Part shown: piece by piece, positions 36,746-47,600 of the stretch | Position numbering within the stretch: position 1 is the stretch's first letter | Layout: each line of letters opens with the position of its first letter | From: Effrenium voratum | Lineage: Eukaryota; Sar; Dinophyceae; Suessiales; Symbiodiniaceae | Length of the DNA: 64,000 nt | Direction of reading: 5' to 3' | NCBI GenBank assembly: GCA_963377175.1 | Contig: CAUJNA010003057.1 | Coordinates: forward strand, 214,001-278,000 | The notes under the pieces: generated by a model | What the model saw: the letters and a program-made list of their open reading frames with translations, nothing else | What the model was told of the DNA's origin: nothing | The model's database searches: none | Program-made: the position numbers and the translations under genes

Positions 36746-36750
36746 TGCAT
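36250..36750 (+). repeat. CT-rich polypyrimidine tract, about 500 bp
   Basis: Dense (CT)n, (TTTCTC)n and TCTGTCTC runs; purine-only complement, triplex-prone. Arg-Glu frames on the minus strand are artefacts. Confidence 0.9.
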
Positions 36751-37254
36751 TGCAGCGTCACGTCCCCCCCCGAGTTGCCTCGATGTCCGGGCACTGCCCC
36801 TGCATGACCCTGAACTGTCATCTCACTACTGGCTTTCCCCCTTCATGTCCTTGTCACGTTTCCCATGATGTCCTGGTCCTGTCCCTTCCATGCCATTCAG
36901 CCCCCCCTTCATGTCCCTGACATTTTCTCGGTATGTCCGCTTCATTTGCCATGTATGTCCCGTTCTTTCGTTGCGAGTCATTTCCCTACATCTCCCGTCG
37001 TGCTTGGTTTCCTTGTGCTTTGTTTCCTCTCCTTCCCCCTGCACTCCCCTTGTTTTCATTTCTGTCCCTTGCATGTCCCTTTCAGTTCCCCTTTGTTTCC
37101 CTGTCATGTCCCGCTGCTTTCCTGTCATGTCGACTTCCTATTTCCTCCCCTCATTTCACTTGCACTTCCTTGCATTTCCCCTCTGCTCCCCAATATTTCC
37201 AGCCAAAAAACACGGGTTTTCCAGCGTTTTCACAATTAGGACGTCCAAAAACAC

Positions 37255-37400
37255 AGAGTTTTTCCAGATTTTCTGCAAAAGGAGGCAGGAACCCCAAACC
37301 AGCAAAGAGCCGGCAGGGGGAATCGAGCCTGGGACCCCTGTTTTGCGACACCGCTCCCCGAAGACTACGTTTAGTGGAACGTCATCAAATTGCCGCGCGG
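37255..37400 (-). repeat. tRNA-like SINE fragment
   Basis: The minus strand carries GGCTCGATTCC at 37319-37329, one mismatch from the pol III B box, with GGGGAGCGGTGTCGC upstream. It reads like a degraded tRNA head. It resembles the tRNA-like segments of the palindrome only in the boxes. Confidence 0.4.
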
Positions 37401-37559
37401 TCCTTGGCGGGGGGGCCCCCCCCCCCAACGTATCAGACGTCGGGCGGGGGGGGGTTAGGGGGGGGGGGGGGTATCCTCTATCCTCTCTTAGGTGTCCGAC
37501 ACGCCGAGCAATGTCGGCGGATATATATATATATAGAACCAGCTCAACACCCAACAATA

Positions 37560-40333
37560 TCCTCGCAACAGGTGCATGCGAAATTGTCCCATTGCCAAGC
37601 AGGCGTTCTAAAGTGTATCAATTTTCGAATCAAATAAGAGCGAGAGTTGATGTATATACACGTTACGAGAATTGTTTGCCTTTCTTGGAGCTTTCGAAGC
37701 CCGGGTTTCCTCTGAACGGACGGTCTCCGGTCCTCCAAGGACACCATGATCTTGGACCCGGCCGCGCTTCGTACAGAGGCGCCGAGTATGGGTTCAGTGC
37801 CGGAAATCGTCAAGGCCAAACCCTTGGTATTGGGCGCCTGTAAAATGTTGTTTTGTTTTGGATCATTTGTTTTGTTTTGGTATTGGGCTAAACCCTTTTT
37901 CAGGATCATTTGGTTTTGGAGCAGCCCCGCTTTGACTTTGTCGTTTGTTGCTCTCTTTCTTTGTTTCTTCTTCTTTTTCCCACCAGCTGCAAGCGATGGG
38001 GGTTTTCTCAGCCCAGATAGGCTCCAGGGTGGTCCAGGCGGCTCTGAGGTAAGGTGAGTTCACGGCAGCAATGTGTCACATGGTCAACACCTTGTGATCA
38101 TGGTTGCCTTGATAGGAACCAAAGGAACCTTTGCAATGGTTAAGGGTTCCACCGAGCGTTACACGAGGGCTGAATAGGACTGAACCAGGGGTGTTCCATT
38201 CCGCATCTGCAGAACCCATACCGGTGCTGTCGGGGATATCAGGCGGGGGCGAGGGAGGTATGTAAACCCTTCTGTTTGCTTGCTGCGCTTTGGTTAAATG
38301 GGCCGAGGAGTTGAGTTTTTTGGGCAACTGGGTGCACAGTGTGGCAACCATTTCTGAGGATGAGTGCCATGCCTGCATGTCCCATCCCCGAGGTTCATGT
38401 AAGCCATAATTGACAATCAACACCTGGGTAGATGAACGCAAGTGGGTTTGCTCATGCTTTTGGGTAGACACCCGTCATACTAGATTCTCAATGGTACTCC
38501 TCTACACATATTTATGCAACTCACTCCCTGGGTTCTTAACGGTTTGTTGGACCATCAATCCACCCAGGAAGTGAGACGAGTTTGCTTTGCACGGAACAGC
38601 AAACAACTTGTAGAAGGAAATGCCTGTCCTGCACTAGAGAAGTTGTGCGTAGGTCGCTCTCAAAGTCCTGGAGAAGGTCTCAAGGGAGGCACCGGCGCGC
38701 ATTGTTGATTGCTTCAGAATTGTTACAACAAAACCAGATCTTCAGTGGAGGGCCTGGAAAATAAAGAGACCCCCGTTCCTTCCATGTTATGGTCTATTGA
38801 TTTCCAGCAAACGAGCTGTCCCCTTTTTAACGGGGAACCAACAGCAGAGTGCCTGAACAATCGATTTGCAGCATGTCCAAGCTATATATGCGCAGGCCCG
38901 CCAGCGAGCCAGCATTTTTGTATGGGACACTTGCAGCGAACAAGACTTGGAATGATAACACGAGAGCAGACTCTTGCCTCTGGTTGTCAGAAAAATGTCC
39001 GTGTTGGTCTCTGTAAAGCACTCATTTTTGGCGGGGTGATCCTTGGACGACGCCAGGAAAACTATACTCTCAACTATCTGCATGTTTGCATGTTTTCTTC
39101 AGGCCTTGTTTGGGAACATCTCTTGAGTCACAGGGCCAAAGCCCAGGTTTTATCTATCGATCCATTAAATCTGCTTGTCCAATTAGTTGATTTTTGGCAA
39201 CAACATGAGTTGGATAATTTCAGTGCAGAGTTGCACTTGATCCAAATCACCAACCGAGGACGTTCAAACAGGTTGTTGGCTCTCACCCGCAAGAATGTGT
39301 CAATTCCAAGCGGGACCCCTCCTCAAGACTACCCCGCTGGGAAAACGCATGGGCTCGCTAATTAGATGTAGGTTTCTTGTTGGAGGTATGCTTGCCGGCT
39401 CCAAAACAGGTTTCAAAACGATGAAGGCGGGTAAGGATTTAAGGAAAACAGGATGGTTTTGGAGCACAATCACCATGGCAGTTGACTGCAATAGAGCCTT
39501 CATGATCAGTAGGTCCGATTAGTTTGAATTCAACAGGCACAAGAGGATCGATTACATTTTCACAAGGTACGAAAGCAGCGAGTGTCTGGCAGGAGCGGTT
39601 GAACGTGGAGGAGTCTGTGCTTCAAGCCTTTTTGGAGGCAGGACCTGGTTCATCGCCACATGGTATGCCGTTTTGTTCGGAGTTGTTACCCCTCTTTATG
39701 GCCGTAGTGACTCAAAGATTTCATTTGGGGGGCATGTTGTCCTCATACTAGGGTTTCGGGCCCTAAGCGAGGGAGGGAGGGAGATGCAGGCTCAATATCT
39801 GGGAGCAGCCAATGCATTTCCCGTAATGGTGTAAAACAGGCTGATCTTTCCCTGGTTTCGAAAGGAGTTTGCTTTTTCAGCGGCCAGGAACAACTCTAGT
39901 GGACCTATTTGATGTTTGATGTTGCAGGCCCCATGCGGCACTGTAGCTCGATACTTCTTTCTGTTTGCTCTAGTATAGCTTTGCAGATACAATGCTCTCT
40001 TGTGCTTGTTGCTTTGCTTATGTTTTTTTTGTGTCCAGCTAGCTTTGCTCTACTGCTTTAGCTCGGAGTTTCGTTTTCTGCTGGCAATTTTGCAGATCGC
40101 ATTCTTCCCATGCCGCATGGTGGTGTGCCAGTCCTTCTTTCTTGGCGAAAGCGCAACTAGCTCATAAACGGACCCTGGTCATGTGGTTATCAGCTTGCCC
40201 CTGTTTGAACCCGTCTTGTTGAGTTGAGAAGTTTCCCAGAGAATCCAGGCCAATTGGTGTCAGCTGAGTAAGAGTAAGCGATGGATGCGCAACGAAACCA
40301 CTCCTCTTGGACGCTTCCCTTTTGGACCCACAG
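37560..40333. other. long intronic stretch, nothing recognised
   Basis: A poly-G patch lies just before (37444-37471) and a TA run at 37515-37535. No exon with convincing splice sites was found. Confidence 0.35.
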
Positions 40334-40450
40334 CGACTGCGCTCCGCGGAGGCATGGCGCTTCTTCGATGTGCTCTTCTCCCTGCGAGAGGGCGAGGACC
40401 GATCGACGGGAGCCTTCGAGTCCGGTCGCCTTGGCAAGCCTTTGGAAGGC
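40334..40450 (+). CDS. internal exon candidate
   Basis: Acceptor CTTTTGGACCCACAG, frame RLRSAEAWRFFDVLFSLREG, phase 0. The donor is uncertain: GAAGGC|GTGCTT (40451) keeps phase, TCCG|GTCGCC (40425) does not. Confidence 0.45.
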
Positions 40451-40489
40451 GTGCTTCATTGTGCTTGGTGTGTTTGTTGGCTTGTTTGT

Positions 40490-40745
40490 TTGATTGATTG
40501 CTTGATTGATTGATTGATTGATTTATTTATTTATTGATTTATTTATTGATTTATTGATTGATTGATTGATTGATGGATGGATGGATGGATCGATCGATCG
40601 ATCGATCGATCGATTGATTGATTGATTGATTACTTGAGTGTTTGATTGATTGTTTTATTGTTTGTTTGTTTGTTTGTTTGTTTGTTTGTTTGTTTGTTTG
40701 GTTTGTTTGTTTGTTTGTTTGTTTGTTTGTTTGTTTGTTTGTTTT
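40490..40745 (+). repeat. compound GATT/TTTA/GATG/GATC/GTTT microsatellite
   Basis: Ordered blocks of (GATT)n, TTTA, (GATG)4, (GATC)6, (GATT)n and (GTTT)n. The GATC block is self-complementary. Confidence 0.95.
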
Positions 40746-40759
40746 GGTTGTTTGGCTGG

Positions 40760-42823
40760 TTGGATGGATGGTCGGTTAGTTGATTTGTTTTTGTTGGTAG
40801 CCCGGTGCGGAGGGTCTGGACAGGCTGACATTAGATCCAGGCTCATGGTTATGTCACAGAATGCCAACAGGTCATGCACCAAACGGGGATCATGTCGCTG
40901 TACCGGTACGGTACGTTCAACAAGAGGAGCTTCCCACTTGTTGGTGCCTATCATTTTGGCCAGTTATTGTTTTTTTTGGGGTAGGTGGGTGGGCGCACGG
41001 TGGGGGCCTTGTCCACATTTACAAGCAGCCAGATTCGTAGTTTTGCCATAGTCCGGTAATAGCTTGATGGAGCACTGACGCGATCGCCCAATGAGCCTTT
41101 GTTCTGGGTCAGTGCGTTATGTGCACCAAACTCATTGCGTCTCTCAGTTTGGCCTTGTGATAGACGGGCATATGTGTACCATTCATTGGAGAGCATTCAT
41201 GTTGCATAAAACTTCCCTCGTTTCTTTGCTTGTACTTGTGCATGGACGTCATCGCAGGAAGAGGATACGTTGTTTTCCCCTAGGGAAGGCAGAAGGGCTC
41301 TGGGTGGGAGGGAAGGTTTGCAGTTGCCTTTGCTGTGATTGATTTCGGGGCGCAATTGGGCCATGGCGCTGCTTTCCTTCGACCAAAGAACCCTGGTGCA
41401 GATCCTGTCGAAATCGCAATGAACGGGATTGCTTTGGGACATGAGGCCCCAGGCTTTTGCCCAGTGAAGGGTGGCGACAGGTAAGCGCTCAGCCAATCAT
41501 TTTGGGAGAGAGGAAGGAGACTGTGTGTGTGTGTATACCGATTGTCACCCGTTTGGACTGGGTTCCACTTTCATAGCAGCAGCGACATGCATCTTTTTGT
41601 GTGTGTGTGTGGTATCCTGGCTGTACGTGTGGATGTGTTCCCCATGAAAGTAAGGGTTGTATGTGGGTGTGACCAGCCGGCCCTTAGGACACCGACATGT
41701 TCTCCAGGCGCGGAGTCTAGTCGGCGGACTGCGGGTTGTGTTTATTGCATGGCAGTGAGGTCAACCGGCGGAGCCACAGGCGACTTGAAGGCAAGACCGC
41801 TTGCCTCCGAAGCCCAGTGCTTCCAGGTACTTCCAGGAGAGACCAATTTGCAGAAGCTTGATGTAAGAAATCCTGGTTCCGTAGTGGTGACTGGAAGCAC
41901 TGGGAAGGCTTGAGCAAAAAGGACACCAGCAGTGCAGCAGTTGAAGATTCTGCGATTTTGAAAGCCTTTAGCCAAGCACGGCCTGGGACAATGTGATGCA
42001 ATGTGCATGCGGCACGCCAACACACGCTTATGTGTAACCTGGTGAAACATGTGTTGACATCACGCGATCTTGACGTCCTCGGTTGCCCTGGTGTCCTAGT
42101 TCCCCCTACGAAGTCTCTCAAGCTTCAGCTGAGTAGGCCCGACGCAAAGATTGTGTTTTCAGGCTTTGACCCCAAACGCAGATTGCTTCTTAAGAGGGCA
42201 AGGTACGTCAGACAAGGGGTTAGTAAGCGTGGGCATGACCAACGGAGCTTGGACTTACAACCACGGCCTGGGTAGAACCATGGATGCTAGCCACCTACGT
42301 GACGTACCCTGTCCATTCACGTTGTCTTTGAGCGTAGCAGTGAGTTACGTAAGATTCCCGGATTCAAGAGGTACCTTGGGGAAGAGTGCATGACTGTTGC
42401 TCTTGAGGTCCCCAAGCACTGAGTTTGAAGGCATGTGATTTCATTCGGGACATGTTGTGGGCTCCTTGAATTGAACACTTGCCCTACTTGCAAGGATCGA
42501 TAGATACGTCTAGGTTCCCACCAGCACAAATGGAAGTGCACAGGGGGCTCTTTCCAAAGTCTTCCAAAGACTGGTTATGCACCTTGCCATGATGGAGGGA
42601 TGCCACTAATGTGGATCCTAAAATGGAGAAGCCTTTGCAAGGGGCTGGTTCTGGTTGTTTTCCTTTCAAGACCATGCAACATGGAATCCCTAGTGGGAGG
42701 GGCAGGGTGCCTGGGAACTGGTTGGTAGCTAAGGTTGTAGTTATAACTTAAGCCATGGCAAGTCCACGAAGTACGGGTTACCAAGCACCTGCGCTACATC
42801 TTTTCTGCGTTTCGAGTGTCGAG
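40760..42823. other. intronic stretch
   Basis: Possible 27-nt exon ARSLVGGLR after TTCTCCAG at 41706; too short to trust. Short GT runs at 41523 and 41599. Confidence 0.3.
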
Positions 42824-42934
42824 CGTCCGGTTGGCTCGTCCGGGCCAGATCTTCCGTGGAGCGACAGGAGGCAAGCGGTGTTGCGGGCCGAACGGCCTGA
42901 GACGTCAATGCGACAGACGTTGGCAAACATGGGT
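42824..42934 (+). CDS. internal exon
   Basis: 37 codons (SDRRQAVLRAERPETSMRQT), acceptor GTGTCGAG, donor GGGT|GTACCT whose bases lie in the left TIR of the adjacent family B element. Phase 0 end matches the 44665 exon. Confidence 0.45.
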
Positions 42935-43077
42935 GTACCTGGACCGAGCCTCAACATTCCAGCTTAAAAATGGGTTCTTGCTCAACCAAAATGTAATTTT
43001 GGGGAGCATGGCTTGTTGCAACCCAAAATTATGGTTGGTGAGTTTCCCCTTTTTAAGGGTGGTTTGAGGGTCCAGGT
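42935..43077. mobile_element. short TIR element, family B, at an exon edge
   Basis: Left end GTACCTGGACCGAGCCTCAA, right end GGTTTGAGGGTCCAGGTATC, inverted to each other, with TTAAAAA-type inner repeats. The left end supplies a GT donor and the right end a CCAG acceptor, so the whole unit could be spliced out (42935-43074). Confidence 0.6.
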
Positions 43078-44664
43078 ATCTGTTTTGGAGAAAAAGTTCG
43101 CTTTTCTGATCGTTAAGGGACGAGGAAAACCACCCGGTTTTGGGGTGCCCCCAGTTGGAGACATGGATATGCAAGTAAACCACAAGCCATGGTAAGCTAC
43201 ACGTCTTTCCTGGTTCATAGTTTGCAATATGGGTATGTCTTTTTGGAGGGTACACCCTTTTCGTTTGGTTTCAACCGAAGGCGATGATTCGTTGGGCCCC
43301 CCTATTTTGACAACTCTTAAAAGCCGACCAGTTTCCGGCCATCCCTTTCATTTGCCAGGATGAAACCCCGACTGGGGTGCTTTGAAGAGCAAAAATGTGC
43401 AAGCTAGGGACATCCCTTCGGTTACATGGCAACGTGGGTCATAGGATACACAAGACTTGTCCAAGACGCCTTCTTGTTGGAGATTGATTCTGGCGTGTTG
43501 TTTGGTCCCGTTCCTGTTTCCGGACCTGAAGAAATGCACGCCAGATCAGCTCAGCGCGCGGTTAAGTGGCGTCGCAGGAAGTGTCCCCCCCCCCAGATTT
43601 TCCAACAGGTTTGAAGCGCAGCTTCCTTTTCCAAGGGCATGCCATGTGCTTTGACCAAGACTTGCTTGATGTGTCTCATGGACCTCTCAGGGTTGAACTG
43701 AGACGAGGGCTTCAGTGTTTTTCTTGAGGTTCTTTGGGGCTTCGGTGACCTTTCCCGGAAAAACGTGTGGCCAAATGGGGTGTTGGTGTGTTGTCCTTTC
43801 GCGCCAGGCCAGAAAGGCCCGGCAAAGGGGGATGGGGCCGATTCGATGGGACATGGATGCTCCAGCATGGGCGTGTCACATGTTTCACTGAACCCCCTTT
43901 TGTGGGTTTCAACAGGCGCCAAACCGAATCACTCATTTTGAAGGGTTCCCCATGTCGGGATTAACCTACGAAAAAGGGAGGGCGTCAAAGCTGACACCAA
44001 AGACACGCGCGCAATATTTATCTTGTTCATTCCTTAGCAAGGGATCCCGGAAGATCAGTCAGGAAGAAAACCAATTTGCATGCCAAGAATTGTTTGTTGG
44101 AACGAACGCCCGGGTCAAACTAGATTTTTGGGCCGAAACATGCCTTGTTGAAGACCCCAGCGGCTCTTGGTGTATGAGAACGCAGGGCGCTTCATATAAA
44201 GATCCTCGATCTTTAGAGAAGTCGCATACCGAAAGAGAGCACCCGGAGGACCCATGTTTGGTGCTTTCCTGCGAATGTAGCAGAGTCTTTTTTCTGAGCA
44301 TCCCTATCAAGCTGGCAACCTATTTGACCGTGGCATTGTCTGTGAGATGGACAAGATTGATGCCATGTCAGGCTGGTCCTTTTGAAACGAGAGCAGAGCT
44401 CTTTGGGCGCAGTTGCTGCCTCTCTCCGCTGAATGGCTCGTTTGACGGGGCTCTAAGCCTCCCAATTGGATAGGCCCCACCCGTCAAAGTGCTTGGTGGA
44501 CATGAATTCCCGAGTTGTGTTGTCCGCGAAAGGGCCCCGGAACCCCGCAACAAATTACATCCATTGCAAGATGGTGTCATGTTTGGAAGCATCCTGCCGT
44601 GCTTGCTTGAGCCTTTGGTATTAAATGTACAAGACCCCTCTATGGCCGGTAGTAACGGCGCCAG
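43078..44664. other. intronic stretch, nothing recognised
   Basis: No repeats or convincing exons. If the preceding element is itself the intron, the open frame at 43075-43195 (VSVLEKKFAFLIVKGRG) would be exon. Confidence 0.3.
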
Positions 44665-47600
44665 GCGGAGGCCGAGCGCGGCTTGGCTGACTGCAAGACT
44701 GACATGCGGGTGTGTTTGTGTTGAGGGTACCTGGTTGGGGTTGCTTAGAATGGGATGCCAGAAGGACAAATCATTTTCGAGGGTGCCCTGCTTTAAGATG
44801 CACGCACTTGCGGCCACATTTTGTTGGTGGTCTGAGGTTGCACGTTGTCAAGCGCCGCAGCAAGTGTAGTTTTGGTGACCTTTGCAACAGATCTTGCTGT
44901 TCTTCCCGCCCTGTGCAAAATTCCCTTCGCTTCAACCGGGAATCAATTCCAGGCTTATTAATTGAACCGCCCTTGGTTCCAACGGCCCGGACGGCTTGAA
45001 GCCGCTTTGTTTTCACACGCCCCGCTGACACTCCTGGAGACGGGTGCAAAGCTAAATCTTGGGATCTGGTTTGAAGTCCTGAGACAAGCACAAAGAAAAC
45101 ACCAAGGTTGAAACAAGAACAATGAAATTCGATTCGACTGATTCAATTGAACTTCTCGAAAGTTAACAATCGGAGGGAGGCGCATGCATCCCCTCGCAAA
45201 ACTTAGGATCGCTCGCGCCAAATCGCCGCGCGTGGCGAAACCGAGGTGCATGTGCCACAGGCACTGGGGGCGGCTGAAGCCGTGCAGCGTTTTGGTGAGT
45301 AGTACGACAGGGAATGTCTTCTTTACATGCTTATGACTTGGTTGATTCTTAAATATACCACAACCGCAGTCTGCTTAACACTTCCGGCCTTAGTAGGCGT
45401 GTCTCTCTTTGGCCATCAGAAATAACGCCACCCCAGAATGGGTTGCCCAATTTGGAGGCAGGCCAAAATCGGTTGTGAACACGGACTCGTGATTCGGGTT
45501 CGAAATCCTTGGATGTTTGGCCAGGGTAGCAAGTGTTTAAGAACCCAAACACAACAGGGTCAACCAACCCAGATTGGACACCACTTGCACATTTTGCCGA
45601 ATCCCCAAATGCGAAAAGGGGTTCCCCCAGCAGATTCCTCCAGACCTCATGTTTACCAGGTTGTCAAAACCCTTGTACCAGAATGCCGTGGCAAGATTCT
45701 GGGCACCTTGCCTCGTAGGGAGGGTGAGGAAGCAACCCCTTTTTTTTTCGTTCTCCCCACACCCCGCTCGCCCTGGAACGCTCGAGCGAGCGGTCGCCAG
45801 GGGAGCGCGCCACCACGGCGTGGCTGGAGGAGCACGCGGACCTCGTCCGTGCGCAGCTGGCGCCCTGCGAGGATCAGCCCGGAGCCTCGGAGTCACCGCG
45901 CTGGGCTCCAGGCTGGGGAACCTTGCAGGTTATACCAGCTGGGCTTGAGTTTGGGGGAGATGTTGGCCTGGCTGGAATTTTGGGGGTGGCGCGAGCATCC
46001 CCCAAAATGTGGCTGCTTGTTTTGGAGTTGCTGCCCCTGGGGTGCTTTTCAAAAGGATATTTGGTTTGGGAAACATGGTTGGACAAGCCCTTTCTGCATC
46101 CCCCCATAAAGATTGCAAGACGGTTTTGGCCAATCCCTGTCAGCGTTCTAGCCATGATGGCGGTCTTTTTGAGACTACCGTAATTTGGAGAGTGCTTCGA
46201 GTTCCAGTTCTTGTTGGAATGCCAAGGTGCTCTTGGGCGCATCACCTTTGGCAGGGGAGGATACGGGGAAGGTTGGAATACCCAGCGGTTCAGTGGCTTT
46301 ACGCAGTGGACGCCAGGCCAGAATTCTTCAAACGGTCTTCACTCGTGGCAAAAGCCCAACAAGCTAGGCTAGGGGACATGTTGACAATCACCCGGGAGCT
46401 GGGATTGACTATCACCAGAAGGACACATGCCGTCCTCAGTGTAGCTCAACCCACAGAGCTGGCCCGGTTGTCCCAATTTGCTTACTCATGTAGGATCCAT
46501 GGTCTTACTTGCCGATTGGCCTTGCAACTCGTTTGCCTTGTTTGGTTTTTAGCATTGGCCCCAAAACATTTCTGGGTCCGTTGGTCAAGAGATTGGTTGG
46601 AAGCGGTGCAGATAGAAGCTAGCTGACGGCATTTTGCTGGCAAGGGTCCTTTGCAGGGCGCCAGCTGCAGTGCACACTTGCTGGTCGTTGTTCGATGCTT
46701 GATTTGTTTGGTCCCAATCTACATGTTTTCCTTGGTTCATTGGTTTTCCCACATTTTTTGACTTGTCGCTTTCGGGGTTGTCCATCAATATCCCTTACCA
46801 ACAAGTGTTCCCATTCCCCGGGCCGGATCTGTCTCCGGTAAAAAGGGCCAGTGGGGTTTGGAGCCCTTTGATCAGTGGCCCACAGCCCCTGTCCGCGATT
46901 TCGTGTCCCTACATGTTCCCAGTTTGTTTATTTTCCCAAAGTTGTCCCAAACTTTGTTCTATGTCGACCCACCCAGTTGCTGTATTTCCCAAAACATGTT
47001 GTCCTTTGTTCGCCCACCACGTTCTCTTGTCACCTTTTCCCTTTTCGGGTTCTGCGCCCGTCTTTTCCCGGCCGCCCGGTCGCCGTAGGCTTCATCAGCT
47101 GCTGGAGCTCTGCGAGGGCATCGAGGGCGGCGGCACCACCCTGGCGGAGGCCGCGGAGGCCAACAGCTGCCGAGCCCTCGGGGTCTCGGGGGTTCGGGGA
47201 GTCAGCCCAACCCGTTGGTCCGGGAGGTCCGGGTTGTCCCGTTGGTCCCTTGGCATAGGACGAGATTTCAAGTCGAGCCACCTGATTTTATGGGTGGGCA
47301 TGAATCCACAAATCATGTGCGACAAAAGGGTGCTGAGTTGAACTGTTTCCATTCGACTTGGGCTGCACTGTGTTTTTGCCCCACTAAGAATGATTGACCA
47401 CTTTGTTTCCCTTGGGCCCAAGAGAAGGGGGGTACCTTGTGGATTTGTTTTCCGTCCCAAACGAGAGGGTGCTACAGAGCAACACAAAACAATCTACCTC
47501 CGTCATCTAGCATATCTAGCGCCCAGATAAGGGTACCCTCAAATATAGAAAGGCATTGACACTGAAGGTGCAGGCGCACGCGGAGAGTCCGAAGAGGAGG

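Noticed and set aside
45460..45520. GGGTTCGAAATCC as a possible tRNA T-arm
   Set aside because: No pairing acceptor or anticodon stem around it.
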